A stretch of 64,000 nt of DNA from Bacteroidia bacterium (GCA_030425425.1 JAUIAO010000005.1:116851-180850), one strand, 5' to 3'. Shown: positions 1 to 8,899, numbered from the stretch's first letter. Numbers and translations: made by a program. Notes: generated by a model from the letters alone, not told the origin.

Positions 1-1275
1 CGGGATCTCAATGAGGATGAACAGCGAAGACTAATCCATGGATACATGGCTTGTGTCTCTTACATAGATGCACAGATAGGTAAAGTTTTGGATAAACTGT
101 ATGATTTAGGACTTACTGACAATACGATCATCGTGCTGTGGGGAGATCACGGATGGCATCTGGGCGATCACAACCTGTGGGCTAAGCATAGTAATTTTGA
201 GCAAGCAGTAAGATCGCCTTTGATCGTAATTGATCCGAGTGTCGGTTCAGGAGGACAGGTTTCTGCAAGTCCTGTGGAGTTTGTCGATTTATTCCCTACT
301 TTGATAGAACTCACAGGACTGGATGAGAAAACAGATCTGGATGGAAAGTCACTTGTACCAATATTGGAAAATCCTCAGGCAAAAATCCGAGATGCGGCAC
401 TGGCTCAATACCACAGAACAGATGGTGGGTTTGATCATATGGGATACACCCTCAGAAGTGAAACATACCGATATACCAAATGGATTAAAATGGACTATAA
501 AGCTGGAGAGCGTTATGGAGAGAATGTTGGTACACAATTGTATGATTTGGAAAATGACCCTAATGAGACGGTGAATCTTGCCAGCGACGCTGCCTATCAG
601 GAGGTAGTGGATTTCTTCGAATTGGAATTCAAAAAACGAAATGTGGCCCAATCTACCCCATCAAGTTTCCAGAGTATTTCTACGTGCGGCAACAGTTATG
701 AAGCGCCTGATGGCACTATCTATACTGAATCTGGTATTTATACAAGTATCATAGATGCCTCCAATGGCATGGACAGTGTGATCACCATTGATTTGTCTTT
801 TGTGTCTGATTTGCAAGCGGAGGTATTACAAACAGGAGATTTTCTAGCTGCATCTATAGATGGTGCTGAATATAAATGGAAGAATTGTGATTTGGACAAT
901 TACATTTTGGGTGCAGTGACCCAGAATTATCAGCCTCCGGTATCAGGTAATTATGCTGTGGAGGTGACTAGTGGAAACTGCTCTGCTTTATCGAGTTGCT
1001 TTTCGTTTGTCAAGGCACAACCTTTGAATGTAGATAATTCTGGGTTTACGTTATTCCCGGTTCCAATCACAGATAACATGCTCAATATCAACTTGCATCA
1101 AACCTACAATCAAGTAAGAGTTCAGTTGGTCAGTCTTAGTGGTCAGATTTTCCTATCGGAAGATCATTATGCAGTTTCGCAGATTCAGCTCATTATTAAC
1201 CAAGACTCGGGCATGTACATACTGAGATTGCAAGCTGATAATGTCATTTTAGAAGGTAAGGTGATGGTGGAGTAG
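1..1275 (+). CDS. Sulfatase, 3' part, with T9SS sorting domain
   Basis: The frame is open from the first base, so the start lies outside the window and the catalytic formylglycine motif is not seen. The visible part has the C-terminal half of an alkaline-phosphatase-fold sulfatase of the iduronate-2-sulfatase type: the metal-binding GDHGWHLGDHN segment near base 145, then a KHSNFE stretch and a segment reading LYDLENDPNETVNL. After about residue 210 comes a beta-rich linker, and the last ~80 residues form a T9SS type A sorting domain (LFPVP start, GMYILRL end). It is therefore probably exported by type IX secretion and removes sulfate from a sugar outside the cell. It pairs naturally with the GH10/sulfatase operon just downstream on the other strand. 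The substrate cannot be told. Confidence 0.88.
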   Translation, partial: RDLNEDEQRRLIHGYMACVSYIDAQIGKVLDKLYDLGLTDNTIIVLWGDHGWHLGDHNLWAKHSNFEQAVRSPLIVIDPSVGSGGQVSASPVEFVDLFPTLIELTGLDEKTDLDGKSLVPILENPQAKIRDAALAQYHRTDGGFDHMGYTLRSETYRYTKWIKMDYKAGERYGENVGTQLYDLENDPNETVNLASDAAYQEVVDFFELEFKKRNVAQSTPSSFQSISTCGNSYEAPDGTIYTESGIYTSIIDASNGMDSVITIDLSFVSDLQAEVLQTGDFLAASIDGAEYKWKNCDLDNYILGAVTQNYQPPVSGNYAVEVTSGNCSALSSCFSFVKAQPLNVDNSGFTLFPVPITDNMLNINLHQTYNQVRVQLVSLSGQIFLSEDHYAVSQIQLIINQDSGMYILRLQADNVILEGKVMVE

Positions 1276-1315
1276 GAAGATTTATACGACATATTGTAAG
1301 AATATTGTAGCAATT

Positions 1316-1347
1316 AAAAGCAGCTCATTTGGGCTGCTTTTGTTTTT
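1316..1347 (+). terminator. Rho-independent terminator after sulfatase
   Basis: AAAAGCAGC and GCTGCTTTT form a perfect nine-base stem around an eight-base loop, followed by GTTTTT, 40 bases after the stop codon of the sulfatase. Confidence 0.8.
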
Positions 1348-1495
1348 AGGTGAGGGATGGCTCATAATATCAAAGCTCTGACGGAATATAGGTTCTATCT
1401 CATTCCAAATCAATAATAAGTAGGCGGATTTTTTAACACATATCTCACCGATTTCCCTATAGATGCTTTCTTGATCTTTTTACTATCTTGTATTT

Positions 1496-1720
1496 ATGGA
1501 TGAGAATAAAAACACCGACCAAAGCCAATCCACGAACTGGATTCAGAATCCTTGTTTACTCTTCTTTATTGGTCCCTGGCTTTACCTAATTGGTGTTGTG
1601 ATTGCCAGATATCGTATCTATTACTATGGTAGATATGGAAGCCATCGATCCAGAGACATGTGGTTGGTGTCTTTAGGGACTCTATTTTACATTATTGTCT
1701 TTATTCTATTGGCGAAATAA
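1496..1720 (+). CDS. Small two-helix membrane protein of unknown function
   Basis: A 74-residue frame with a polar N-terminus rich in Asn, Gln and Ser, then two hydrophobic segments (about residues 21-37 and 55-73) separated by a basic, tyrosine-rich loop. No family is recognised. Support comes from the clean membrane-protein pattern, an ATG start, and a hairpin terminator that begins right after the stop codon. It stands alone between the sulfatase and the opposite-strand sulfatase, so its context says nothing about function. Confidence 0.55.
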   Translation: MDENKNTDQSQSTNWIQNPCLLFFIGPWLYLIGVVIARYRIYYYGRYGSHRSRDMWLVSLGTLFYIIVFILLAK

Positions 1721-1721
1721 A

Positions 1722-1750
1722 AAAAGCGAATCCCAGTGGAATCCGCTTTT
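1722..1750. terminator. Bidirectional hairpin terminator between convergent genes
   Basis: AAAAGCG...CGCTTTT with an imperfect inner stem lies between the small membrane protein and the convergent sulfatase. A-run and T-run at its two ends let it serve both strands. Confidence 0.6.
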
Positions 1751-1772
1751 CGCCTAAACCTAGTATGAAAAA

Positions 1773-3206
1773 TTATTTTTTATTTGGTTTCACCCAAGCA
1801 TCCACCTCTTTTCTCCAGTCTTTGATTAATGCCAAAAGCTCATCTCTTTTCTCTGGCATACTGCTGGCCAGGTTATTTTGCTCGGCTGCATCCTTGGTGA
1901 GGTCATATAGCTCCACCCGACCTTCTTCATAAAAATCCAGTAGTTTGTAATCACCGAGCCTCACAGCAGTATTTGCCAGGTCGCCCGTGCTTTTTGGTCT
2001 CGGTTTAGGCGAATGCCAGAATACCGGACGATCTGTATTGATGGTTTTATCCTTCAAAAGGGTAGGAGCAAAGCTGACACCATCCAGATAAGCATCGTTA
2101 TGCTCTTTAAGATCAGCTAATTCTGTCAAAGTAGGAAAGTAGTCGGTTCCTGTAACGACGGTTTCTGATTGACCGGCGTTTATTTCTTCAGGCCAGCTCA
2201 CAAACATCGGGATGCGAATTCCTCCTTCATAGTTATGACCTTTTCCAGCTCTCAATGGCAAATTACTTGTGGCGGTTTTTCTGCCATTTCCTCTATTAGA
2301 AAGTCCCCCGTGATCAGAGGTAAATACGATTATTGTATTCTCATAAATGCCAAGATCCTTCAGTTGCTGAACTACACGGCCAAAACTTTCATCTACACTC
2401 TCAATCATCGCTGCGTACACCGGATTATCCTGTCTGAGTTTCGTTTCCCCTGTAGTTTCTTCGAAGGAGTATTCGGGAACTTCTTCTTCACCATATAGCT
2501 GACGAGACTTCTTCCTGTATTTCTTAGTTTTCTCATCTTTACCTTCAAATGGCGTATGGACTCCATAGTGCGCCAGATAAACGAAAAACGGCTGCTCTTG
2601 ATTGTTTTGGATGAATTCCACAGTCTTATCAGTCAGATGATCACTGAGATAATAGCCTTCAGGAGCATCTTCCAGATTTTCGATGTTTCGTTCTTTACCA
2701 TTACCTTTTCCTTTCTTCTGTACATTATAAGGTTGGAAATAGGATTTCGGTGCTCCGGCATGTCCACCTCCATAATTGTAATCAAATCCTTGGGTATCCG
2801 GGTAGGATTCTGAGGAAGCCAGATGCCATTTGCCCGCAAAGAAAGTGGTGTATCCAGCCTCTTTGAACGATTCAGCTATGGTGTGAGTGTCGTCTGTCAA
2901 TTTGCCTTCTCCTTTTCCCGGGCTTTGTATTCTCGCTGGATATCTGCCTGTTACCATTGCATATCGGGATGGGACACATCTTGGGTGTGCTGCATAGGCA
3001 TTCGTGAAGATTTTACCTTGCTCAGCTACCTGATCAATATTTGGCGTTTCATAAAAATCCGAACCAGCATAGCTCACATCATTCCAACCAAGATCATCCA
3101 CCAAAAAGAAGACTACATTGGGTTGCTTTTTGGATTGCCCGATACCGCGGTATCCAATGGCTAGCAGAGCAATAATTGCTAAGACTTTAATTGTTATAGA
3201 TCGCAT
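1773..3206 (-). CDS. Secreted sulfatase (family S1)
   Basis: A complete 477-residue arylsulfatase-type protein. Residues 1-23 are a signal peptide ending near GIGQ. The first metal-binding pair is DD at 37-38, and the formylglycine motif CVPSR begins at Cys77 followed by YAMVTGRYPAR, the class I sulfatase signature. A later TSDHGGL segment supplies the second metal-binding Asp-His. There is no T9SS tail, so it is probably periplasmic. It starts one base after the stop of the GH10 xylanase gene and must be translated from the same message. Together they point to a sulfated xylan-like glycan. Regiospecificity cannot be read from the sequence. Confidence 0.92.
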   Translation of the reverse strand: MRSITIKVLAIIALLAIGYRGIGQSKKQPNVVFFLVDDLGWNDVSYAGSDFYETPNIDQVAEQGKIFTNAYAAHPRCVPSRYAMVTGRYPARIQSPGKGEGKLTDDTHTIAESFKEAGYTTFFAGKWHLASSESYPDTQGFDYNYGGGHAGAPKSYFQPYNVQKKGKGNGKERNIENLEDAPEGYYLSDHLTDKTVEFIQNNQEQPFFVYLAHYGVHTPFEGKDEKTKKYRKKSRQLYGEEEVPEYSFEETTGETKLRQDNPVYAAMIESVDESFGRVVQQLKDLGIYENTIIVFTSDHGGLSNRGNGRKTATSNLPLRAGKGHNYEGGIRIPMFVSWPEEINAGQSETVVTGTDYFPTLTELADLKEHNDAYLDGVSFAPTLLKDKTINTDRPVFWHSPKPRPKSTGDLANTAVRLGDYKLLDFYEEGRVELYDLTKDAAEQNNLASSMPEKRDELLALIKDWRKEVDAWVKPNKK

Positions 3207-3207
3207 G

Positions 3208-4776
3208 TTATTTAATGATGATTTTTTTCGTTGTTATAGTTTGATTCTGTGTGATTTCCAGAAAATAGATGCCTGGTTTTTGGTTGGTGTAAAAACTCGT
3301 AGGGCTATTGGGAGTGGATGGAACCAACGTTTTCTGTTCCAACAGCCTACCAAACTCATCAAAAAGCCTGATGAAAGTAGAATCGGTAATGCCAGAGATG
3401 TTTAGTACCCCATCTTCTACCGGATTGGGGTAAATCTCAGTGGTGTAATCATCTGTATGTAGAATCGTTTCATTACTGTTTTGACTTTTGAAAATGGCTC
3501 TAAGGCTGAAATCCCTGTCCATGGTGACGATAAGCGGATTTTCAGTGGATTCGATATCATCTATCCAGCTAGAAAATACATAGCCGGAATCTGGTAAGGC
3601 TTCCAGAGAAATCTTGGTATTTCTTAGAAAGTTAGTGTCAGAATAGTTGACCGAGCCAAGCCCTATTGTTTCAATTTTCAGGGAAGCCGTATGATTGACT
3701 TCTTCCAGCACTTGCTGTACTGAATAATAAGCAGGTTTAGCTGATCCATTGTCATAGAAGAGGGTTGGTCTGCCATCTGCTCCCTGTCCATCACTTTCCC
3801 GAATCATCCATGTATTCCAGGCTACCACTCCATTGATACCCTTTTCTACTACAGCTTTCACCACAGCCGCAAAAACCAGAGCCTGATCATCTTCATCATC
3901 TCCATCCAGGATATCCACGTCATTTTCAGTAACGTGAAATTCCAGGTCATTTTCATGTGCCCAGTCTATTAGAGCTTTTAGTTTGGGAATGTGATTCGGG
4001 TCATCCAAAAAATCTGTTTCCAGGTGCGCTTGCCAACCAATTCCGTCCACTCTTAGTCCCAGTGACTTCAAGTACAAAACAGTTGCTTTCACCTTGTCCC
4101 ACATGGCATCTTCCATATCTCCATGCTGGTTATAAATGAGCTTGATATTCGGAGCATATTCATTGGCAATTTCAAAGGCTTTACGGATATAAGCAGGAGG
4201 ATTCAATCCATCATCGGTCTCATCAAAACCAACGATTGTCCACGGGTTTTCCCATTTATCAGTTCCGGCTTTTGGTCCAAACCAGTTACCATCTCGCTCT
4301 ACTGTTTCGTTGACCACATCCATCCAGACTACTTCTTCCACGTTATTGTATCGCTTGCAGAGTTCGGTCATGTACTCAGTCATGTTCTGCTCTAGTTCTG
4401 CTCCTGTTCGCGAATCATCTTTTGCCCATTTGGAAGCTTGAGGGCTGATGGGACTATGCATTCGGATGATCTGATGATTCTTTTTGGCACTATCTATCCA
4501 TCCATCCGGCCTTTCCCATCGCCACGATCCAGGTTCAGGATGAATAACTGTCTGTTTGAAGTCATTATTGGGGATGATAAAATTGAATTCCCTGTTCAGA
4601 ATAATTTGAGAATAAGAATCCCACTTGTTATAGCTGCTAGCTCCACCTATGTATACATTTCCGAATGTGAATTTATCTGCAGCGATTTCCTTGAGCCTTC
4701 TACCAGTTGGTACTTCTGGTTGTGAAATTGATCTTAGAGATAGTAGATATAGTAATGTGATAAATGTGATTCTCAT
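3208..4776 (-). CDS. Secreted GH10 endo-beta-1,4-xylanase with T9SS sorting domain
   Basis: A 522-residue protein: signal peptide (1-18), GH10 TIM barrel (about 25-358), a small beta domain resembling the Flg_new/InlB-type bacterial repeat (about 364-430), and a T9SS type A tail (about 447-522, starting IYPNPVEDG). The acid/base is Glu157 in WMDVVNETV and the nucleophile Glu284 in FHVTENDV, both standard GH10 positions; WNTWMIRESD near 320 closes the active site. GH10 enzymes cleave internal beta-1,4 bonds of xylan with retention. The enzyme is likely released or surface-attached by T9SS, while its operon partner, the sulfatase, lacks that tail. First gene of the operon; a possible promoter and paired direct repeat lie just upstream. 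Confidence 0.93.
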   Translation of the reverse strand: MRITFITLLYLLSLRSISQPEVPTGRRLKEIAADKFTFGNVYIGGASSYNKWDSYSQIILNREFNFIIPNNDFKQTVIHPEPGSWRWERPDGWIDSAKKNHQIIRMHSPISPQASKWAKDDSRTGAELEQNMTEYMTELCKRYNNVEEVVWMDVVNETVERDGNWFGPKAGTDKWENPWTIVGFDETDDGLNPPAYIRKAFEIANEYAPNIKLIYNQHGDMEDAMWDKVKATVLYLKSLGLRVDGIGWQAHLETDFLDDPNHIPKLKALIDWAHENDLEFHVTENDVDILDGDDEDDQALVFAAVVKAVVEKGINGVVAWNTWMIRESDGQGADGRPTLFYDNGSAKPAYYSVQQVLEEVNHTASLKIETIGLGSVNYSDTNFLRNTKISLEALPDSGYVFSSWIDDIESTENPLIVTMDRDFSLRAIFKSQNSNETILHTDDYTTEIYPNPVEDGVLNISGITDSTFIRLFDEFGRLLEQKTLVPSTPNSPTSFYTNQKPGIYFLEITQNQTITTKKIIIK

Positions 4777-4792
4777 ATTTCTGATTTATGGT

Positions 4793-4800
4793 CAAATTTA
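4793..4800 (-). promoter_or_regulatory. Candidate -7 promoter box for GH10 operon
   Basis: The minus strand reads TAAATTTG, an exact match to the Bacteroidota TAnnTTTG consensus, 17 bases before the GH10 start codon. No good TTTG element is seen at the usual -33 distance, so the call is tentative. Confidence 0.35.
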
Positions 4801-4820
4801 TCTACCACTTTGTGGATCAT

Positions 4821-4850
4821 GGTTTGAAATTGTTTGTATTTGGTTTGAAA
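4821..4850 (-). promoter_or_regulatory. Direct repeat GGTTTGAAA, 21 bases apart
   Basis: Two exact copies of GGTTTGAAA at 4821-4829 and 4842-4850 (TTTCAAACC on the GH10 strand), spaced by two helical turns and sitting 20-50 bases upstream of the candidate -7 box. That is the expected place for a dimeric activator, for example a hybrid two-component regulator as known for xylan loci. No such regulator is encoded in this window. Confidence 0.4.
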
Positions 4851-5080
4851 CTAATTTCATATCATTATTATTCCTAAAAATCACGTCAGCTCTTTAATCT
4901 GAGAAAAATACACTAGTATTTAGAATATTCCCCTTTTTGGTTATTTTCAGACATTTTGAGGCTGAGACTAAGCTTTTAACAGAGATCCAACCCTAAAAAA
5001 CATTTTTCAAACTCTGATGAACGATAGTATTTTAAAATTTGAGCATCAAGAATTAAACAAAACCTAAACAACAAAAGAGT

Positions 5081-8077
5081 ATGAAACATTTTTATTCCAT
5101 AGTGTTGATGATGATCGCCTTTACATTCGCATATGGGCAGTCAGAAGTGACCTACGATTTTGATACTGACGAAGAAGGATGGAATTCATCCGGAACTACA
5201 CTCTCTGTTTCCGAAGGAGTATTGAGTGTCTCTGTAAATGAGGGTGCAGGGTATGCGGGTATTCGTTCCGCGCAAGGACTGGCACTGGATGCCTCATTCT
5301 ATTCCAAAGTAGTCATTGTTATGAAAAATAATACTGACCAGACGGTTTTTCAGCTGATCAATCATGATACAGGCGATAGCAATTTTGGAAATGGTGAGAA
5401 AAGTGATTTTACAATTACCAATGGTGATACGGAGTTTAAATCTTATACAGTTACTATTCCGGCCAATCCTGATAATACGTCTGGAGAGATTGATCAGATT
5501 GGTCTGAGAGTGAAGGCTCCGGCACCAATTACCGGATCATTTCATATCGAATCGGTTACATTCTTGCCTAAGACCAAATGGACGTTCGAAGCAGTAGATG
5601 ATCCCACAGAAGGATGGAAGTCATCTGGTACCAATGTAAGTGCTGCAAATGGTGTGCTCACTGCCGATATTAAAACAGCTACAACCGGTTACGCAGGAAT
5701 TCGTTCTGGTCAGGGTTTGGGTCTGGATATGAGCGTGTATACACGCGCAGTGATCGTTATTAAAAATAGAACAGACAAACCGACTTTCCAGCTTTTCAAC
5801 CATGATACTGGAAGTGATAAGTTTGGAGACGGGACTTCTGAAGACTTTGATTTACCAACACTGGATACAGAATTCAGAACTGTTACGGTATCAATACCAG
5901 ACAATCCGGATATCACCGATGGATTAATCGATCAACTAGGGATTAGGGTGAAATCAGGGCCTGAAATTCTAAATGGATTTGATATTCAGTCTATTACCTT
6001 ATTACCCAATAACAGTGGTTTTGATTGGACTTTTGAAAGTGATGGAAATTTAGAGAGTTGGTCTGAAGCAGCAGCTACTTTGTCTGTTTCTAGTGGAGCA
6101 CTGACCATGACGTATGATGGCACCAGCACTCCGAAAATGATCATTTCGGGATTAGCCATCAACTCTGATGAATATCCTAAAATGTTGTTGAAGGTTAAAA
6201 ATACTACGGCAGTAGAAAATGTGGATGGAGCAAATAATAGCGTTTCTATGCGTGTGGTTACTCAGAATACAAATGGGGATTCTAAATACATGCCTTTTGA
6301 TCATTCTGCCAATGACACGGATTTCAAAAAATATGTTTTGAATCTTGCCGGAGGTAATTACACAGGTACAATTAATCAGCTGGAACTACATGCAACAAGA
6401 GACGGTAGTGCCGGAACAATCGAAGTAGATCAAATAACATTGCTCAAATCTCCAAATACATGGACTGGAGCGGGTTCTGATAATCTCTGGGAAAACGGGG
6501 ATAACTGGTCCTGGACAGAAGCCCCGGGTGATGGTGAAGATGTTTTAATCTCCAAAAGCGGAAATGATCCATCAATTACAACAAATGGAATAAACCCAAA
6601 AGTCAATGATCTGACAATAGAAGATGGTGCAGTAGTTTATGTAAGTCACCCAAGACCGCTGAGAGTAGAGGGCGATTTGGTTGCTGGTACTGGCTATGTT
6701 GATGTGACCTTTGGAGGGTCTTTGGTTACTAGCGGTGCTGTTTCAGGTGATAAACACAAATTTAGAAGAACAACTACTTTTGATGAGTCCACAGGTCAAT
6801 ATAGTGTGATAGGATCTCCTGTAGCTGCATCTACAACTGATGATCTGGGGAGTTTGGTTTATAGCTACAATGAAGCTACAGTATACGGAACAGACGGAGC
6901 TGCTCGATTTGAGGAGGTAACAGCCGCTGAATCAATGAACCCGGGTGATGCTTATTTCTCCGCTTATTCCGGAACTGTAGAATTTACTGGAAAACCGAAT
7001 GCGGGTAACATTGATGTCGCAATGTCTTATGATGCAAATGATGGAAGTAATGCCGGTTTCAATTTGGTTTCTAATCCATATCCTGCAGCCATCGATTTTG
7101 AGCAATTTATCGATGCTACTAATAACCCTGATATTGAGGGAACGATATACATCTGGGATGATGGTGGATCTGATCAGGGCCAGCGTACTAATGCAGATTA
7201 TCTCACTGTGAACCTTATTGGCGGAACAGGTCCTGGATCTGAAAGTGCTGGCGGTGCTGGTGCATCTGGAAAGACTTGGGATGGACACCTTACAGCTACA
7301 CAGGGATTCTTTGTGAAAGCAAAATCTGCAGGAACTGCACATTTTACTGATGCTATGAAGGTGACATTCAATAACTCTGATGATAATACCTTTAGAAAAG
7401 CGGATCTATCAAAAATTGAGTCATTGAAACTAGAGCTTCAAAACGAACAATCTATAACCAACGAAATGCTGATTGGAATGGTGGAAGATGCTACATTAGG
7501 TTTTGATCGATTGTATGATGCATACAAGTTTGATGGAATGAACGGCGTGAAAATTTATTCATTACTCGATGGAGATCATCTTTCTATTCAGGGACTTCCG
7601 GTCAATCATGAATATCAGGAAATACCTTTGGGAATATCAGTTGCAAAAAGTGGTCAATATACCATTTCATTGAAATCTTTGAAAAACTGGGATGATCAAT
7701 TGACTATCAAATTGCATGATGCTGAAACCAATAAATTGATTGATCTCAATGAAGGTACTTACACCTTCTATTCAGAAGCAGTGACAGCAGATAACCGTTT
7801 TACTTTGGTATTAGGACAAAGCAGTATTTTGGGAGCAGATCTGAGCAAGAACTTATTGATTGCGTATGATCAGCAAGGAGTTATTCTTCAATCGAAAAAC
7901 GTTCAAAATGTTGCAGTAAATATTCTGGACCTTTCTGGTCGGGTACTTTTCCAACATCAGGATCGGTCATTGAAAGGCGAAATGAAATTAGATTTCAATT
8001 TTGAGCAGAATATGGTGTATATCATCAAAGTGAATTCACCAGAACTCTCAGAAACCATCAAAGTATTATTCAAATAA
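5081..8077 (+). CDS. Secreted multi-module carbohydrate-binding-like protein with T9SS-type tail
   Basis: A 998-residue exported protein. After a signal peptide (1-19) come three related ~145-residue beta-sandwich-like modules beginning TYDFDTDEEGW, WTFEAVDDPTEGW and WTFESDGNLESW; these resemble galactose-binding-fold carbohydrate-binding modules. The next part opens with TWTGAGSDNLWENGDNW, common in large Bacteroidota surface proteins, followed by a long beta-rich region. The end (about 915-998) resembles a T9SS sorting domain (NVAVNILDLSGRVLF, then MVYIIKVNS). No catalytic motif is recognised, so it is more likely a glycan-binding or structural surface protein than an enzyme. Its position opposite GH10/sulfatase suggests the same glycan. 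The 54-residue PID-CTERM-like gene follows by 12 bases. Confidence 0.8.
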   Translation: MKHFYSIVLMMIAFTFAYGQSEVTYDFDTDEEGWNSSGTTLSVSEGVLSVSVNEGAGYAGIRSAQGLALDASFYSKVVIVMKNNTDQTVFQLINHDTGDSNFGNGEKSDFTITNGDTEFKSYTVTIPANPDNTSGEIDQIGLRVKAPAPITGSFHIESVTFLPKTKWTFEAVDDPTEGWKSSGTNVSAANGVLTADIKTATTGYAGIRSGQGLGLDMSVYTRAVIVIKNRTDKPTFQLFNHDTGSDKFGDGTSEDFDLPTLDTEFRTVTVSIPDNPDITDGLIDQLGIRVKSGPEILNGFDIQSITLLPNNSGFDWTFESDGNLESWSEAAATLSVSSGALTMTYDGTSTPKMIISGLAINSDEYPKMLLKVKNTTAVENVDGANNSVSMRVVTQNTNGDSKYMPFDHSANDTDFKKYVLNLAGGNYTGTINQLELHATRDGSAGTIEVDQITLLKSPNTWTGAGSDNLWENGDNWSWTEAPGDGEDVLISKSGNDPSITTNGINPKVNDLTIEDGAVVYVSHPRPLRVEGDLVAGTGYVDVTFGGSLVTSGAVSGDKHKFRRTTTFDESTGQYSVIGSPVAASTTDDLGSLVYSYNEATVYGTDGAARFEEVTAAESMNPGDAYFSAYSGTVEFTGKPNAGNIDVAMSYDANDGSNAGFNLVSNPYPAAIDFEQFIDATNNPDIEGTIYIWDDGGSDQGQRTNADYLTVNLIGGTGPGSESAGGAGASGKTWDGHLTATQGFFVKAKSAGTAHFTDAMKVTFNNSDDNTFRKADLSKIESLKLELQNEQSITNEMLIGMVEDATLGFDRLYDAYKFDGMNGVKIYSLLDGDHLSIQGLPVNHEYQEIPLGISVAKSGQYTISLKSLKNWDDQLTIKLHDAETNKLIDLNEGTYTFYSEAVTADNRFTLVLGQSSILGADLSKNLLIAYDQQGVILQSKNVQNVAVNILDLSGRVLFQHQDRSLKGEMKLDFNFEQNMVYIIKVNSPELSETIKVLFK

Positions 8078-8089
8078 ACAATAAATAAA

Positions 8090-8254
8090 ATGAAGACGAA
8101 ATATATATTAACAGCAGTTTTTGGGCTATTAAGCGTGGCAGTAATGGCTCAGGGAGCTCCGCCAGCCACACCAATAGATGGAGGGTTAAGTATACTCCTG
8201 ATAGCCGGAGGAGCCTATGGAGCCAAGAAGATCATGGACAACAGGAAAAAATAA
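8090..8254 (+). CDS. PID-CTERM-like small sorted protein (54 aa)
   Basis: A short gene with ATG at 8090 and TAA at 8252-8254. The product has a Sec signal peptide (1-21, ending VAVMAQ), almost no mature domain, then APPATPIDGGLSILLIAGG, a second hydrophobic stretch, and a basic end KKIMDNRKK. That layout (PIDGG motif, helix, basic tail) matches the Bacteroidota C-terminal sorting signal I recall being named PID-CTERM; the name is from memory. Such tails are thought to be processed by exosortase-like enzymes, none of which is encoded here. It lies 12 bases behind the 998-residue surface protein and is followed by a terminator, so the two form a transcription unit. Its role is unknown. Confidence 0.75.
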   Translation: MKTKYILTAVFGLLSVAVMAQGAPPATPIDGGLSILLIAGGAYGAKKIMDNRKK

Positions 8255-8280
8255 CTTCTCATTAAGTTATTAAAGTGAAT

Positions 8281-8311
8281 AGAGGCTGTCTCATTAGAGG
8301 CAGTCTTTTTT
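8281..8311 (+). terminator. Rho-independent terminator
   Basis: AGAGGCTGTCTC, loop ATTA, GAGGCAGTCTTT pair over twelve positions (with G-U pairs) and run into a T-tract. It ends the transcription unit of the 998-residue protein and the small sorted protein. Confidence 0.75.
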
Positions 8312-8374
8312 CTTTTAGGGCACGAGTTCGGAAGACTAAAGGAAATTGGTGATTACTACTCTAAAAAAACTGTG

Positions 8375-8394
8375 TAGGTTTTACTAGAAACCTA
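8375..8394. repeat. Short inverted repeat upstream of small ORF region
   Basis: TAGGTTT, six-base spacer, AAACCTA: a perfect seven-base inverted repeat about 150 bases before the candidate small membrane protein gene. It could be an operator or an RNA hairpin; nothing decides. Confidence 0.3.
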
Positions 8395-8541
8395 TAGTGA
8401 AACAAAAAAAGCGACTCGAAAGTGGCTTCAATGTACACCCAGCTCGTGTGATCACGCTGGCGGGCTATCTGGTGACAGATGGGAGTGTACTCACGGCAGT
8501 GAGCCAGACGACAGTAGCGGATCCACAAACGAAGAAGCGCA

Positions 8542-8745
8542 ATGAACGTTGGCCAAAGTATAGGTACCCGAATGGGTACAGCTGGAGGCACCTTGCTAAC
8601 AGTGATTGTCAACATCAATTCAGGAGATCTGACCAGGACGGTGGTGTTGGCAACTGTTGGAGCAGTGGTGAGTTTCTCCATTTCACTATTGCTAAAGTTC
8701 ATAATCAAGTGGTTGACCGGCAAACCACCGGATCTCATCGAATAA
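8542..8745 (+). CDS. Candidate small membrane protein, holin-like layout (67 aa)
   Basis: The frame encodes a short glycine-rich N-terminus (GQSIGTRMGTAGGTLL), two hydrophobic segments (about 15-25 and 34-53) and a polar tail ending KPPDLIE. The amino-acid pattern looks selected for a membrane protein of the small, phage-holin-like kind, although I cannot assign a family. A longer overlapping frame (8397-8780) on the same strand has no protein-like pattern and I prefer this one. The 150 bases before the start are GC-rich and full of short hairpins. Composition differs from both flanking operons, consistent with acquired or decaying DNA. Confidence 0.45.
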   Translation: MNVGQSIGTRMGTAGGTLLTVIVNINSGDLTRTVVLATVGAVVSFSISLLLKFIIKWLTGKPPDLIE

Positions 8746-8839
8746 AGCTACCACTTAGCGGTAATTACAAACCATGCTAATAGCTTTGCCGTTGTAATAG
8801 ATAAGTGAGTATCTATATACGAGCTGGTTCTTAATGATG

Positions 8840-8867
8840 AAAAGCAGTGCTTCAGGGTGCTGCTTTT
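8840..8867 (+). terminator. Candidate hairpin terminator
   Basis: AAAAGCAG and CTGCTTTT pair over eight bases around a twelve-base loop, ending in CTTTTATT, about 95 bases after the candidate small membrane protein gene. Confidence 0.5.
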
Positions 8868-8899
8868 ATTGTTTCCAGACTAATTTCATTCAAGGTTTT

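Larger units (their letters stand above)
4777..5080. other. Divergent intergenic region, 304 bases
   Basis: No gene is seen. It separates the leftward GH10 operon from the rightward carbohydrate-binding-like protein and should hold both promoters. The left half carries a TAAATTTG box and a direct repeat (separate entries) and a CCACTTTGTGG palindrome at 4805-4815. I found no clear TAnnTTTG promoter for the rightward gene. Confidence 0.6.

Noticed and set aside
6932..7342. Minus-strand 136-codon frame inside the 998-residue protein gene
   Set aside because: Serine/cysteine-rich shadow of a well-supported coding sequence.
8361..8780. Two long overlapping frames (minus 8361-8738 and plus 8397-8780) around the small membrane protein
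   Set aside because: Both run opposite or out of frame to the better 67-residue frame and show no domain-like or membrane pattern.
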